DNA of 64,000 bases from Nocardia sp. NRRL S-836 (GCF_001279525.1 NZ_LGDY01000115.1:1-64000), one strand, 5' to 3'. Shown: positions 8,946 to 18,457, numbered from the stretch's first letter. Made by a program: numbers and translations. Notes: generated by a model from the sequence alone, not told the origin.

Positions 8946-9038
8946 CCGCGTTCGACGAACAGGCCCGCCCCGGCGCTGGAGAACCACCGTGTTCACCTAG
9001 AAGTGTTGCTGTGCAATAAATTCCCCGGAAAGTGGTCG

Positions 9039-9082
9039 GCGGGTGCGGGCGGGACCGGTCCTCCGATCCCGCCCGCACCCGC
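9039..9082. terminator. strong bidirectional terminator
   Basis: Perfect 16-bp stem GCGGGTGCGGGCGGGA (9039-9054) with its complement at 9067-9082, separated by a 12-nt loop. It lies between the convergent TetR gene and repetitive-protein gene and can serve both. Confidence 0.88.
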
Positions 9083-9109
9083 GGGGCGGTCAGCTCAGTC
9101 GGTGATCAG

Positions 9110-10312
9110 TCAGTTGTGGTCCCCCTCGTGCCAGCTGGTCGCCCATGCGTCGGCGTTGCCGCCGTTGCCGCCGTGGCCGGTGTTGCCACCGGTGGTGGTG
9201 CTCTCGTTCACGGCGTCGCCGGTGTTGCCGGTGCCGGTGTCGCCCGAGGCGCCGGACCAGACGCCGGTCGAGCAGTCGGCCTGCACGCACATCACGATCG
9301 CCGAGTTGTGGCCGGTGTCGCCGGAGTCACCGGAGTCGCCCGACTCGCCGGACGTCGCGGAGTTGTGGCTGAGCGCGTTGCCGCCCTCACCGGAAGGCTT
9401 GCCGTGTCCGGCCGCTGCGACCGCCGTGGCGTGACCGTGACCGTTCGTGTTGGCGTCCGCGTCGGCGTTGCCGCCGTTGCCGCCGTTGCCGGTGTTGCCG
9501 CCGTTGGTGGAGCTGACGTTCACGGCGTCGCCGGTGTTGCCGGTGGACGTGTCACCGGAGTGGCCGGACCACAGGCCGGTCAGGCAGGTGGCCTTCACGC
9601 ACATCACGATCGCCGAGTTGTGGCCCGTGTCGCCGGAGTCACCCGAGTCGCCCGACTCGCCGGACGTCGCGGTGTTGTGGCTGAGCGCGTTGCCGCCCTC
9701 ACCGGAGGGCGCGCCGTTGCCGCCGACGGCGACAGCCGTGGCGTCCGAGCCGTGGTGCACGCCGTCCTGGTGGTGCGCACCGTCCTGGTGGTGCACGCCG
9801 TCCTGCTGGTGCGCACCCTCCTGCTGGTGCGCACCGTCCTTGTCGTCATCGTCATCGTCGTCGTCTTCGTAGACCGCGACGTGGCTTTCGGAAGTGGCGT
9901 CGGCGTCGCCGCCGTTGCCGCCATGGCCGGTGTTGCCGCCGTTGGTGGAGCTGACGTTGATGGCGTCACCGGTGTCACCGGTGGGACCGCCGTCCGAGTC
10001 GTCGTCGTCCCAGTCGTTGTCGTTGTCGTTCCAGTCGTCGTCGTTCCAGTCGACCGAGTCGCCCGAGTCCCCGGACGTCGCGGTGTTGTGGCTCACCGCG
10101 TTGCCACCCTCACCGGAGGGAGCGCCATGGCCAGCCAGGGCGAGCGCCGAGGCGTGGTGGCCGAGAAGGGCTTCGGCCACCGGGTGGCCCGCCCCGCCGG
10201 TCCAGTGCGGGTGGTGCCCGGCGACAACGGCAGTCGCAGTCGCTCCGCTCGTCAGGACGAGGCCACCAGCCATGGCAGCGGCCAGGAGGCCGCCTTTGAC
10301 TTTCTCGCGCAT
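9110..10312 (-). CDS. secreted modular repeat protein rich in Gly, Asn, Ser, Asp and His
   Basis: 400 aa with a clear Sec signal (MREKVKGGLLAAAMAGGLVL, cleavage near residue 27-31), so exported. The mature part has three modules of about 100 residues, each beginning PSGEGGNA(L/V)SHN(T/S)ATSG (about 65, 202, 306) and continuing with GDSGDS, then NVSSTNGGNTG-like low-complexity sequence. Modules 2 and 3 contain IVMCV...C with two cysteines (residues 238/243 and 342/347). Module 1 has a W/N/D-rich block instead. Between modules 1 and 2 are eight Asp (150-157) and five His-rich hexapeptides. A ribosome site AAGGAAG precedes ATG 10312. No known domain; the composition suggests an extracellular metal- or ion-binding matrix protein, which is inference. 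Confidence 0.75.
   Translation of the reverse strand: MREKVKGGLLAAAMAGGLVLTSGATATAVVAGHHPHWTGGAGHPVAEALLGHHASALALAGHGAPSGEGGNAVSHNTATSGDSGDSVDWNDDDWNDNDNDWDDDDSDGGPTGDTGDAINVSSTNGGNTGHGGNGGDADATSESHVAVYEDDDDDDDDKDGAHQQEGAHQQDGVHHQDGAHHQDGVHHGSDATAVAVGGNGAPSGEGGNALSHNTATSGESGDSGDSGDTGHNSAIVMCVKATCLTGLWSGHSGDTSTGNTGDAVNVSSTNGGNTGNGGNGGNADADANTNGHGHATAVAAAGHGKPSGEGGNALSHNSATSGESGDSGDSGDTGHNSAIVMCVQADCSTGVWSGASGDTGTGNTGDAVNESTTTGGNTGHGGNGGNADAWATSWHEGDHN
9752..9841. repeat. five 18-bp units encoding His-rich hexapeptides
   Basis: Units start at 9752, 9770, 9788, 9806 and 9824. On the coding (minus) strand they encode G-[AV]-H-[QH]-Q-[ED]-type hexapeptides, residues about 159-188 of the secreted protein, next to an eight-Asp run. 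The unit size preserves the frame, so copy number can change without a frameshift. Confidence 0.85.
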
Positions 10313-10582
10313 GGTCTTCCTTTCTTGACGGCAAGTTCTTCGAACATGAATTCAGGTCGCATGTCCTTGTGTGACAACGGATTCACGTTCACGCGGACGC
10401 CGTGACTCCGCGATCCGGAGTAGCCGCGTTGGGGCCCGAAAAACATGCTGGCCACGTACTAGCTGGATGGGCGACATCCGTTACGCCTGCGCTGATGTCG
10501 GCAGCACCTGAAAGAGGGAGTCCGCCCCGGGCAGCGGACGCTTGATCGGATGACCGCGTCACCGCCGGTGCCACCAGCCGTC

Positions 10583-11296
10583 CTAGTCCTCGTCGCGCTC
10601 GCTGGGAGCGTGGACGCGCCAGCGCACGCTGGTGACCGACGGCTCCAGCGACAGCCGGCTCACCGCGGACTCCATCTGCTTGTCGTCGCGGTGTTCCGCG
10701 CTCAGCGCCGCCTTCACCTCGACCAGTCCGGCGTGGCCGGCGTTGGTGCTCTCGACCGACTGCAACGCGAAGTCGGTGCGCGACAACGCCTGCACGAGCA
10801 GCGTGCGCACGTGCGCTTCGGCGTCGTCCCTGGTGACGGCGAGGAATGTGTAGGTGGCCGGTGACTCGTCGCCGGTGTCGGGGCGCCGGTCCACGACCCG
10901 GCCCAGCGGCCGGAGCACGAGGTGCACCGCCACCACGACGACGGCTCCCGCGACGGCTTCGAGGTAGAGGCCCGCGCCCGCCAGCGCGCCGACCGCGGCG
11001 GAGCACCAGAGCGTGGCGGCGGTGTTCAGCCCGCGCACGGTCAGGCCCTCGCGCAGGATGACGCCACCGCCGAGGAAACCGATGCCGGACACGATCTGGG
11101 CCGCGACCCTGGTGGGGTCCGCGGTGGCGCCGGTGAAGCCGTGCGCGGACAGCAGCACGAACAGGGTGGCGCCGGCCGCGACCAGCGCGTTGGTGCGCAG
11201 ACCGGCCATTCGGGCGCGGTACTGGCGTTCGATGCCGATCAGCGCACCCAGGCCCACGCCCGTGCCGAGTCGCAGCAGCATCTCCGCAGTGGTCAT
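10583..11296 (-). CDS. MgtC/SapB family inner-membrane protein
   Basis: 237 aa. The N-terminal 130 residues hold the MgtC signature: LGALIGIERQYRARMAGLRTN, VSGIGFLGGGVI and GLNTAATLWCSAAVG, with four to five membrane helices. A soluble C-terminal ACT-like domain of about 90 residues follows. In other bacteria this family modulates F-type ATP synthase and supports survival at low magnesium. ATG 11296 has an AGGAAAGG ribosome site. The 227 bp upstream show no obvious riboswitch. The gene sits alone between the repetitive-protein gene and a STAND NTPase on the same strand. Confidence 0.9.
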   Translation of the reverse strand: MTTAEMLLRLGTGVGLGALIGIERQYRARMAGLRTNALVAAGATLFVLLSAHGFTGATADPTRVAAQIVSGIGFLGGGVILREGLTVRGLNTAATLWCSAAVGALAGAGLYLEAVAGAVVVVAVHLVLRPLGRVVDRRPDTGDESPATYTFLAVTRDDAEAHVRTLLVQALSRTDFALQSVESTNAGHAGLVEVKAALSAEHRDDKQMESAVSRLSLEPSVTSVRWRVHAPSERDED

Positions 11297-11523
11297 CGTG
11301 CTGCCTTTCCTCGGGTGTGGCAGAATCCGCCCGCTCCGCGGTCCACACGGGAGTATCTGATGTGGACGTTCGGACCGGCCACCCGGTGCGCTCGATGTGC
11401 CACCAAGGGATGAGCGCGACGATCATTCGCGTTTCGCAGAGCTGGTGACCGGGGATTCCCGGCAGTGGATCACGTGCGGCGCCGGGCGTACCGCGTCCCG
11501 AGGGCGCCCGTGTGGTGGGACCG

Positions 11524-14500
11524 TCAGCGGTACAGGCGGGGCAACGCGTCGGCGAGCTCGCACAACGCGTCCGGGTCCACGTCGGCGAGCGCGGGCAGGG
11601 CGCCGGTCCACGTGCTGCCGGTGAGCTGCCCGGCGAGCTCCTGGCGGGAGGGCGCCGGAGGCGGATCGGCCTGCGGTGAGCGGTGAGCGGTCGCGGGAGC
11701 GGAGCACGCGGCGTCCGCCTCGTCGGCCGCCGTCAGCGCGCGTGCGCGTTCCTCCGCGTCGCCGATCGCGATGGCCATCACCCGCACGGCACCGGCGAAC
11801 TCGGCAGCGGTGGTGACCTCGCCCTGGGCCGCCGTGATGACCGCGACCTCGCTCAACGCCCGGCACCGCAGGGCGACGTCGTGGATGCAGCGGGCGATGC
11901 GGGCGGCGCGGTGGTGCTGGCCGAAGCCCGCGACGGCGGTGGCGAGCTCGCGCACCCCGTTCGCCTGGCCCGCGGCCGCGTCCTCCACCAGCTTCTCCGC
12001 CGCGCCGACCAGCTCGTCCGCCGCCGGCACCCCCAGCGCACGGGCCGTGGCCACGGCCAGGAACGTGTGCGCGGCCAGCTGCCAGTCGGCGTCCACGGAG
12101 GGCAGCGCGCACCGGGCCTCGGCCAGCAGCGCGTCGGCGTGCCGGGGGTCGGTGGTGGCGCTCATGACGGCGGCGAGCGCGCGCACCCGGTAGTAGGGGT
12201 AGGTGATCTCGCACGCGATCCGCTCGGCCTCGGCGGGAGCGACGGCGTCGGCGATCGCCGACAGCGTGGTGGCGTGCAGGTAAGGGTCGGTGATCGGGCG
12301 GGCGACGGCCAGCGCCTCGGTGGGCCTGCCGATGCGCAGCAGTGCGCGGGCCACCTGGGCGCGCACCTTGGACCGGCTCCCGTCGGTGGTGGCGCGGGCG
12401 GCGGCCTCCGCGGCCTCCGCCAGGCGCTGCGCCTGCTCGGGAACGCCGGCGGCGAGCACGGTGAGCACCTCGGCCTGGGCGGCCGGGTCGGGCACCCGGG
12501 CGACCACGCGCAACGCGCCCGCGAGGTCGTCGGCCTCGGCCAGCTCGAGCGCGAGATCGATGAGGGCGGTGCGGCGCTGGCCCTGGTCCGGCAGCTCGGC
12601 CACCAGCCCGGCGCGCCGGTCAGGGGAGGAGGTGGCGTCACGGGCCAGTGCGATCGCGGCCAGTGCGGCCGGCTGGGTGGCGGGGTGGAGGGCGGCCACG
12701 GCGGCACGGGCCTTGGACGCGATGGCCGAGGTGAGGCCGGGGTCGCCGAGGTGGGCGACCGCCCTGACCAGCTCCAGGTGCCCCTCCGTGCGGCGGGACA
12801 GCGGCACGACGGTGGCGAGGTCGGCGCAGGCGGTCCTGGCCAGCTCGCTCGCGTGGCCGTGGAAACCCGCGCGCACCAGGAGGTCGACGAGCGACACGAG
12901 GTTGCGGCCGCGGGTGTCGGGTCCGCGCAGGGACCTCCCGAGCCGGACGGCACGGCCGGGGTCACCCAGCACGACCCAGCCGCGCACGATCTCGTTGACG
13001 GCGCCGTCGTACCACGTGGGCAGGATCTTGCCGGAGATGCGCGTCTCCGCCAGCTCGAGCCGGGCACGTGCCTGCGCGGACCTCCCGCGGCGGTGCAACG
13101 CGACCGCGATCGCGACATCGCCCTTGACCTGGCGGTAGCGCACGGACTTCCGGCTGCCGCGCACGATCTCCAGCGCCTGGTCGGGATCGCGGTCGGCCAC
13201 GGCGCACACCACCCCGGCCATCGCCTCGGCGTGCGCGTACTTGTCCTCGATCCGCGCGTTCACGAACTCGGCGGCCTCGGCGTACCGGCCGCGCGCGGCC
13301 AGCTCGACCGCCGCGGCGGTGACCAGCCGGACCTTCCGCTTGAGCGTCGTGGCGGCGGCACAGACCGCCTCCGCCCGTGCCCGGTCGCCCACCGCCCAGG
13401 CGGCGGCGATGAGCTCCTCGTGGATCACGGTCTGGAACTCGGGTCCCGCCTGCTCGGCGAGCGACTGCGCCGCGTCGAGGTCGCCGGCCGCGATGAGCGC
13501 GAGCGCCAGGTCGGCCCGCGCGGTCCCGCGGACCTCCGGGACGTCGATGAGCTCCAGGGAGCTCTCCGCGAGCGCGCGGAACTTGCCGGCCACGGCGGTG
13601 TCCTCCGCCCGGGCCAGCACCGCCGCGCACGCCTTGACCCGGTCACGGGCGGGCAGCTCCGCGATCAGGCTCTCCGCCCGTGCCAGGTGCCCCAGGCCGG
13701 CCCAGACGACGGGAAGCTCGGGCGGGATCACGGCGGTGTGCCGGTCGAGGTCGTCGCGCAGCACCGCGAGCTTGGCCAGCGCGGCGAGGTCGCGGCCGTC
13801 GGCGAGCTCCTCCTGCGCTGCCGCGATCTCCTTGAGCGCGAGGACGTTCGCGCCGGTGAGCGCGCGCAGCCGGACGTGCCGGGCCGGGTCGAGCGCGAGC
13901 CGGACCCGGTCCTCCGCGGGGTGGTCGAGCAGCAGGTACTCGGGCGTGTCAACGGGCCAGCCGCGGTCGCGCCACTTCCGGGCCCACTTCCGCAGCTTGC
14001 GCGTGAACTTGGCCAGCCGCTGGTCGCCGATCTTCTCCTCGGCCTCCTCCTGGAGGCTCGGGTGGTCGAGGAAGTAGCGGACGTGCCCAGGGCGCCACAG
14101 GCTCTGCGCCTGCGCGAAGCTGCGGCCGGTCAAACCCTCCAGCACCGCCGCCACCTCGTCGTCGAACACGTCGAGCAGCTCCGCCAGGTCTCGCACGGTC
14201 AAGCCGCGGGCCGCCGCCGTCACGTACCCGAGCAGGCTCTTCTCCACCTTCGTGCCGCGGGTCAGCGCCCGGAGGTCCTTGTGCGCGGCCGACCGCATCA
14301 CCGTCGCGTGCTCCGACGGCGGCAGCGGCCACACGACGTCCGGCGAGAGCAGGGGGTGGCCGGGCTCGTCGACCAGCACCCGCTCCGGCAACGGCCGCTG
14401 CCAGCGCGACGACAGGACCACCCGCAGCCCGGCGGGGGGCCGCGCCGGCAACAGGTGCACGATGCCGCCGTCCTCGTCGTCCGCCTCCTCGTCCAGTCCG

Positions 14501-14979
14501 TCGACGAGGAGGACCAGCGTGCCCTCGCACAGCTCCGCCGCCCGTGCCAGCAACGCCCGGAACCCGTACCGGTCGAGCCGGGTGTCGGCCGGCACGCCCT
14601 CACCGAGCAACGCCGCGAGCTGGTGCCACACCACCCGGACGAAGTCGGCCCGGTCGTTCGAGTGACCGCGCCGCGCGAAGTACCAGACGAGCGACAGACC
14701 CTCGTGCTCCCTGCGCGCGAACTCCTTCAGCAGCGCCGACTTGCCGCTCCAGCTCTTCGCCCGCACCCACAGGTACGGGTCGGGCCCGTGGCAGAAGTCC
14801 CGCAGCCGCCGCAGCTCCCGCTCCCGCCCGAGCAGCTCGACCTCGCGGGGCTCGAGCATGCCGGTGAAGTCCTGTGGTGCCTGCCAGCCGCCGTGGAAGT
14901 GGACGTCCCCGTACACGTGGCCCGTCTGGGCTACCGTGTTCGCACTGCCGGTGAAGACGTTGCTGACCTCGGGCGACAT
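11524..14979 (-). CDS. STAND-type NTPase with N-terminal RHIM-like motif and long helical-repeat C-terminus
   Basis: 1151 aa. Residues 7-30 hold NVFTG, then NTVAQTGHVYGDVHFHG, a short motif shared with two other large NTPases in this window. A P-loop NTPase domain follows: Walker A AKSWSGKS at 73-80, with Ala in place of the first Gly, and Walker B VLLVDGLDEE near 155-164. The last ~750 residues are Ala/Arg/Glu-rich paired helices of TPR/HEAT type (repeated ALIAAGDLDAAQ, ARGRYAEAAEF patterns). This is an NLR-like signalling layout: ligand sensing by repeats, NTP-driven oligomerisation, and the N-terminal motif recruiting a partner. ATG 14979 has a GGAGG site 9-10 bases upstream. No recognisable effector is adjacent. 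Confidence 0.8.
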   Translation of the reverse strand: MSPEVSNVFTGSANTVAQTGHVYGDVHFHGGWQAPQDFTGMLEPREVELLGRERELRRLRDFCHGPDPYLWVRAKSWSGKSALLKEFARREHEGLSLVWYFARRGHSNDRADFVRVVWHQLAALLGEGVPADTRLDRYGFRALLARAAELCEGTLVLLVDGLDEEADDEDGGIVHLLPARPPAGLRVVLSSRWQRPLPERVLVDEPGHPLLSPDVVWPLPPSEHATVMRSAAHKDLRALTRGTKVEKSLLGYVTAAARGLTVRDLAELLDVFDDEVAAVLEGLTGRSFAQAQSLWRPGHVRYFLDHPSLQEEAEEKIGDQRLAKFTRKLRKWARKWRDRGWPVDTPEYLLLDHPAEDRVRLALDPARHVRLRALTGANVLALKEIAAAQEELADGRDLAALAKLAVLRDDLDRHTAVIPPELPVVWAGLGHLARAESLIAELPARDRVKACAAVLARAEDTAVAGKFRALAESSLELIDVPEVRGTARADLALALIAAGDLDAAQSLAEQAGPEFQTVIHEELIAAAWAVGDRARAEAVCAAATTLKRKVRLVTAAAVELAARGRYAEAAEFVNARIEDKYAHAEAMAGVVCAVADRDPDQALEIVRGSRKSVRYRQVKGDVAIAVALHRRGRSAQARARLELAETRISGKILPTWYDGAVNEIVRGWVVLGDPGRAVRLGRSLRGPDTRGRNLVSLVDLLVRAGFHGHASELARTACADLATVVPLSRRTEGHLELVRAVAHLGDPGLTSAIASKARAAVAALHPATQPAALAAIALARDATSSPDRRAGLVAELPDQGQRRTALIDLALELAEADDLAGALRVVARVPDPAAQAEVLTVLAAGVPEQAQRLAEAAEAAARATTDGSRSKVRAQVARALLRIGRPTEALAVARPITDPYLHATTLSAIADAVAPAEAERIACEITYPYYRVRALAAVMSATTDPRHADALLAEARCALPSVDADWQLAAHTFLAVATARALGVPAADELVGAAEKLVEDAAAGQANGVRELATAVAGFGQHHRAARIARCIHDVALRCRALSEVAVITAAQGEVTTAAEFAGAVRVMAIAIGDAEERARALTAADEADAACSAPATAHRSPQADPPPAPSRQELAGQLTGSTWTGALPALADVDPDALCELADALPRLYR

Positions 14980-15043
14980 CGAAGCCCTGACCTCCCGCCG
15001 CGACTGGCCGTGCCGGAGAACATCGGGCCCGGCGCGCGCACCG

Positions 15044-16144
15044 TTACGCGGGTGCCAGCCGCCGCAGGACCTCGGTCAGCGTGTCGTGGCTCGTCGCGAA
15101 GTTCAGCCGCACGAACGCCGAGGTGTCCACGTCCGTGCCCGCGCTGAACTCCCACCCCTCGCTGAGCTTCACCCCGTCACCGGCCGTGCCCTCGAACCAC
15201 GCCAGGTACGTGGCCTCCGGCGGGTGGTAGCCGCGACCGGGCCCCACCCACCGCGTCACGGTGTCGCGGTTGCGCTGCAACGTCAGCAGCAGCTCGGTGA
15301 GCCAGCTGTCGCCGTCCTGCCACGCCGCCACCGTCGCCGCGCGCCCCAGCGTGTTCGGCGTACCGAAGTAGTCCAGCGGCGCCGCGTCGAGCGCCTTGCG
15401 CAGTGCCGGGACGCCGACGTGCGCGACCGCGCACCGCAGTGCCGCGATGTTGAACGCCTTGGTGGCCGAGGTCGCGGTGACCGTGCGCCGGGCCGTCTCC
15501 CCGCTCAGCGAGGCGAACGGGACGTGCCGGTGGCCGGGGTGGGTGAGGTCGGCGTGGATCTCGTCGGACAGCACCACGAGGTCGAGCTCCTCGGCCAGCG
15601 CCGCCAGGCCGGTGAGCTCGTCGCGGGTGAAGACCCGGCCGGTCGGGTTCTGCGGGTTGACCAGCACCAGCAGCCTGCACCCCTGCCCGCGCACCACCTC
15701 CGCGTCGAACCGCCAGCCCTCGGCGGTGTGCCGCATGGGGATCGGCACGACGCGGCGTCCCGCCCGCACGATGCTCGCGAGGAACGGCGGGTACGTCGGC
15801 ACGTGCAGCGCCACGCCGTCACCGGGCGAGGTGGTGTGCTCGATGACGACCTGCAGCACCTGGATGAGGTCGCTGAACACCCTGGTGTGACCCGAGGACG
15901 GCGTCCAGCCGTAGCGCGTGTGCATGCGCTGCTCGAACGCGGTCACGACCGGGTCACCGGAGGGCCAGTGCGGGTAGCCGAAGTCCTCGCGTTCGACCTC
16001 CTGCCACAGCCGCGCCTTCACCGCGGGCGGGAGACCGAAGTCCATGTCCGCGACCCACGCGCCGATCGTGCCCGTGGGCAGCGAGCCCCACTTCACGCCG
16101 GAGCCCGACCGCAGCCGGGTCTCGTCGATGCGGTCGAAGCTCAT
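15044..16144 (-). CDS. PLP-dependent aminotransferase, MalY/PatB (cystathionine beta-lyase) type
   Basis: 366 aa, fold-type I. WVADMDFGLPPAV near the start is diagnostic of the MalY/PatB C-S lyase group. NPQNPTGRVF (163-172) and SDEIHADL (193-200) are present, as is the PLP Lys in TATSATKAFN (Lys229). Such enzymes split cystathionine or related C-S conjugates to give thiol, pyruvate and ammonia. Start ATG 16144 overlaps the stop of the upstream DinB-like gene (ATGA), so the two are coupled. A role in mycothiol/cysteine-conjugate handling is possible but is inference. Confidence 0.88.
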   Translation of the reverse strand: MSFDRIDETRLRSGSGVKWGSLPTGTIGAWVADMDFGLPPAVKARLWQEVEREDFGYPHWPSGDPVVTAFEQRMHTRYGWTPSSGHTRVFSDLIQVLQVVIEHTTSPGDGVALHVPTYPPFLASIVRAGRRVVPIPMRHTAEGWRFDAEVVRGQGCRLLVLVNPQNPTGRVFTRDELTGLAALAEELDLVVLSDEIHADLTHPGHRHVPFASLSGETARRTVTATSATKAFNIAALRCAVAHVGVPALRKALDAAPLDYFGTPNTLGRAATVAAWQDGDSWLTELLLTLQRNRDTVTRWVGPGRGYHPPEATYLAWFEGTAGDGVKLSEGWEFSAGTDVDTSAFVRLNFATSHDTLTEVLRRLAPA

Positions 16145-16602
16145 GCGGTGCCCCGCTCGATCACGGCGCGGAGCATGTCCACGTGCCCGTGGTGCTGCGC
16201 CAGCTCCTCGTAGACGTGCAGCAGCGCGGCGCCTTGGTCGAGCGGGATGCCCGGACCGAGGAACGTCGAGTCGGGCTCGGCGCGCAGCGGTGCGCGGAGG
16301 TCGGCCTGCCGCACGTCCCGTTCCAGTGCCGCCTTCGTCCGTTCGACACGGGCGAGCAGCGGCTCGACCGGGCCGGCCGCGGTGAACTCCGACTCGCGGT
16401 CGCGGTGCGCCGGACGGCCGGCGACCAGTTCACCCGCCCAGTAGTCGATCACGCCCAGGCAGTGCGTGAGCAACGCGTACGGGCTGCTCACGCCGGGAAT
16501 GGGTGTCCGGCACGCGCGGTCGGCACCGAGGTCGCGCACGGTGTCGGCCATGCCGTCGAGTGCCTGGCCGGTGAAGTGGAGGTACTGCTCAACAGTGATC
16601 AT
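16141..16602 (-). CDS. DinB/mycothiol-transferase-like four-helix protein
   Basis: 153 aa. Features are the N-terminal YLHFTGQALDGMADTV helix, then YALLTHCLGVIDYWAGELVAG with a metal-type His in the LLTHCLGV position, and the C-terminal YEELAQHHGHVDMLRAVIE with HHGH. These are the spaced histidines of DinB-like metalloenzymes, a family that includes mycothiol- and bacillithiol-dependent transferases in actinobacteria. ATG 16602 has an AGAAGGTG site. It is coupled with a PatB-type C-S lyase, compatible with thiol-conjugate metabolism. Confidence 0.82.
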   Translation of the reverse strand: MITVEQYLHFTGQALDGMADTVRDLGADRACRTPIPGVSSPYALLTHCLGVIDYWAGELVAGRPAHRDRESEFTAAGPVEPLLARVERTKAALERDVRQADLRAPLRAEPDSTFLGPGIPLDQGAALLHVYEELAQHHGHVDMLRAVIERGTA

Positions 16603-16673
16603 CAGTGGCGTCACCTTCTTAGCTGGTGACGGTCAGGTTGCCGCCCGGTCGTGTCACCTGTCAAGATGGTTAC

Positions 16674-17216
16674 GTGAGTTTCGCGTTCGTCAGCGGCGAC
16701 CTGGCGCTGGACTTCCTGGGCACCCTGAAGTGGCGGGACGGCGACTCCGAGGAGCTGCTGGCCACGCCGCGGGACGTCGGCGCGTGGGCGGTGGCGGCCG
16801 GTGTGGTGACCGAGGAGCCGAAGGTGACCGCCGCGCAGTTCACCGCGCTGGTCGACCTGCGGGAGTCGGTGTACCGCCTGGTGAAGGCCACGCTCGCGGA
16901 CAGCGGCTGGCCGGAGGACGACCTGCGGCGGGTGAACTCCTACGCGGACGCGCCGGCGCCGTCGTTCACGCTGACGGCCGCCGGGATGCGCAGGCACGGC
17001 ACCGCCCGGGCGCTGGGCGGCGAGATCGCCCGTGCCGCCGCGGACCTGCTGGCGCACAAGGACGAACTGGTGATCCGGGAGTGCGGACGCGACGAGTGCA
17101 CCCGGATCTTCATCGACCGCTCGCGCACCGGGAACCGGCGGTGGTGCGACATGGAGGAGTGCGGCAACCGGATCAAGGCCGCGCAGTACCGCGCACGGCG
17201 CAGGGCGGAGGTCTAG
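16674..17216 (+). CDS. CGNR zinc-finger protein (ABATE/stress-regulator family)
   Basis: 180 aa. The N-terminal ABATE-like domain begins FVSGDLALDFLGTLKWR. The C-terminal CGNR zinc-binding segment is CGRDECTRIFIDRSRTGNRRWC ... CGNR, giving four cysteines for one zinc and a basic tail for DNA binding. Such proteins are putative transcription regulators. GTG 16674 is the only start consistent with the family N-terminus. It is divergent from the DinB/PatB pair with 71 bp between, so it may regulate them. Confidence 0.9.
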   Translation: MSFAFVSGDLALDFLGTLKWRDGDSEELLATPRDVGAWAVAAGVVTEEPKVTAAQFTALVDLRESVYRLVKATLADSGWPEDDLRRVNSYADAPAPSFTLTAAGMRRHGTARALGGEIARAAADLLAHKDELVIRECGRDECTRIFIDRSRTGNRRWCDMEECGNRIKAAQYRARRRAEV

Positions 17217-17391
17217 TGGCGGCGCGCCACTGGAGCACGACCTTCTGGTACTGCTCCCGGTCGAGGTCGTAGACCTCCAGCGTCACCTGTGCCGGCAGCC
17301 CCTCCACCGGTTTGAGGTGCTGCCCGGCCGACCTCCTGCCCAACCTGCTCGGCGGTGCGCCGTCGTGACCTTCCCGCCACGGGCCGGGACA

Positions 17392-18243
17392 TCACGTGAG
17401 CTCGGCCGAGTCCGTGAGCTGGAGCTTGCGCCGGGCCCGCTGGTAGAACGTCGTCATCCCCAGCCGCACCACCCGCGCGGCGGCCGGCCGTCCGCGCAAC
17501 GACACCCGGTCACCCGGCTCGACGTAGCCCGCGACCTGACCGTCCACCTCGACGGCCAGGCGCCCGCTGGACGGCAGCAGGTCAAGATCCACCTCGTCGT
17601 GCACCGACAGCACCACCCCACGGCTGTACGCGGAGTGCGGAGCGGCGGGCGTGACCAGCAACGCCTCCACCGACGGGCTGGTGATCGGGCCACCGGCCGA
17701 GAAGCTGTACGCGGTCGACCCGGTCGGCGTCGCCACGATCACGGCGTCCGCCGCGTAGCTGACGAACGGCTGTCGCGCCACCCGCACCGCCACCCGCGCA
17801 CTGCCCTGGCCCGGCGTGCGCACGACGGCGATGTCGTTGAACGCCGTCACCTCGTGCTCACCGAACGTCGCGTCGACCGCCAGCCGCGGCTCGACGGTGA
17901 ACTCGTGGGCGTCGATGGCGGAGAGCGCCGCGGGCAGGTCCGGCACGTCGACCTCGGCGAGGAACCCGAGCTTGCCCAGGTTCACGCCGAGCACCGGCGC
18001 CTTCTCGCCGTCCGAGAGCCGCATCGCGCGCAGCATCGTGCCGTCGCCGCCGAGGCTCACCACCAGGTCGGCCCGCCGGCCCAGCTCCTGCGCCGACACC
18101 GGGGTGGCGGCGCACCGCAGGCGCTGGATCTCGTCGTCGATGCCGAGGATCTCGACACCGCGCTTGGCCGCCCAGCCGAGCACGGCCTCGACAGCGGCGG
18201 CGGAGTCCCGTTGCGGGTGCAGCACCAGTCCTGCGGCGTGCAC
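17392..18243 (-). CDS. nadK: NAD kinase
   Basis: 283 aa. Phosphorylates NAD+ to NADP+ with ATP or polyphosphate. Motifs: GGDG at 65-68, the NLGKLGFL segment and NDIAVVR. VATPTGSTAYSFSAGGPI is the NAD-binding signature. It starts with GTG at 18243. The 175 bp between this gene and the CGNR gene contain no supported ORF. Many actinomycetes carry two nadK paralogues, so this need not be the only one in the genome. Confidence 0.93.
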   Translation of the reverse strand: MHAAGLVLHPQRDSAAAVEAVLGWAAKRGVEILGIDDEIQRLRCAATPVSAQELGRRADLVVSLGGDGTMLRAMRLSDGEKAPVLGVNLGKLGFLAEVDVPDLPAALSAIDAHEFTVEPRLAVDATFGEHEVTAFNDIAVVRTPGQGSARVAVRVARQPFVSYAADAVIVATPTGSTAYSFSAGGPITSPSVEALLVTPAAPHSAYSRGVVLSVHDEVDLDLLPSSGRLAVEVDGQVAGYVEPGDRVSLRGRPAAARVVRLGMTTFYQRARRKLQLTDSAELT

Positions 18244-18457
18244 GTCAGCGCGTCCTCACGTGTTGGGTCACGGTCGCCAGTCTGCCCAAGTTCGGCGGCG
18301 ACCGTGCAACGGGCCCGCCACAACCGGTGGACGTGCCGGGCGCAGCGCTGCCGCCCGGCGCGGACGCGTTGCCCTCGCGAAAACCATTGGTGACCGACTT
18401 GCTCCGCTGATGTACTGATGGCCACCGCGAGTCTGCCGCGTGACGGAGGTAGTGGTT

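Noticed and set aside
9032..10405. Plus-strand ORF rich in VAGVAAV repeats
   Set aside because: Antisense shadow of the repetitive secreted protein, whose signal peptide and ribosome site decide the strand.
10389..11426. Short upstream ORF starting at 11426 as an mgtC leader peptide
   Set aside because: It has no stop before the mgtC start and runs on out of frame through the gene; no conserved Pro-rich leader seen.
11683..15147. 1154-aa plus-strand ORF
   Set aside because: Antisense to the STAND NTPase with clear Walker motifs; the plus reading is Arg/Gly/Val-rich without domains.
17217..17391. Short minus-strand stretch reading VEGLPAQVTLEVYDLDREQYQK
   Set aside because: Looks protein-like but has no stop at a sensible place and runs into the antisense of the CGNR gene; possibly a decayed fragment.
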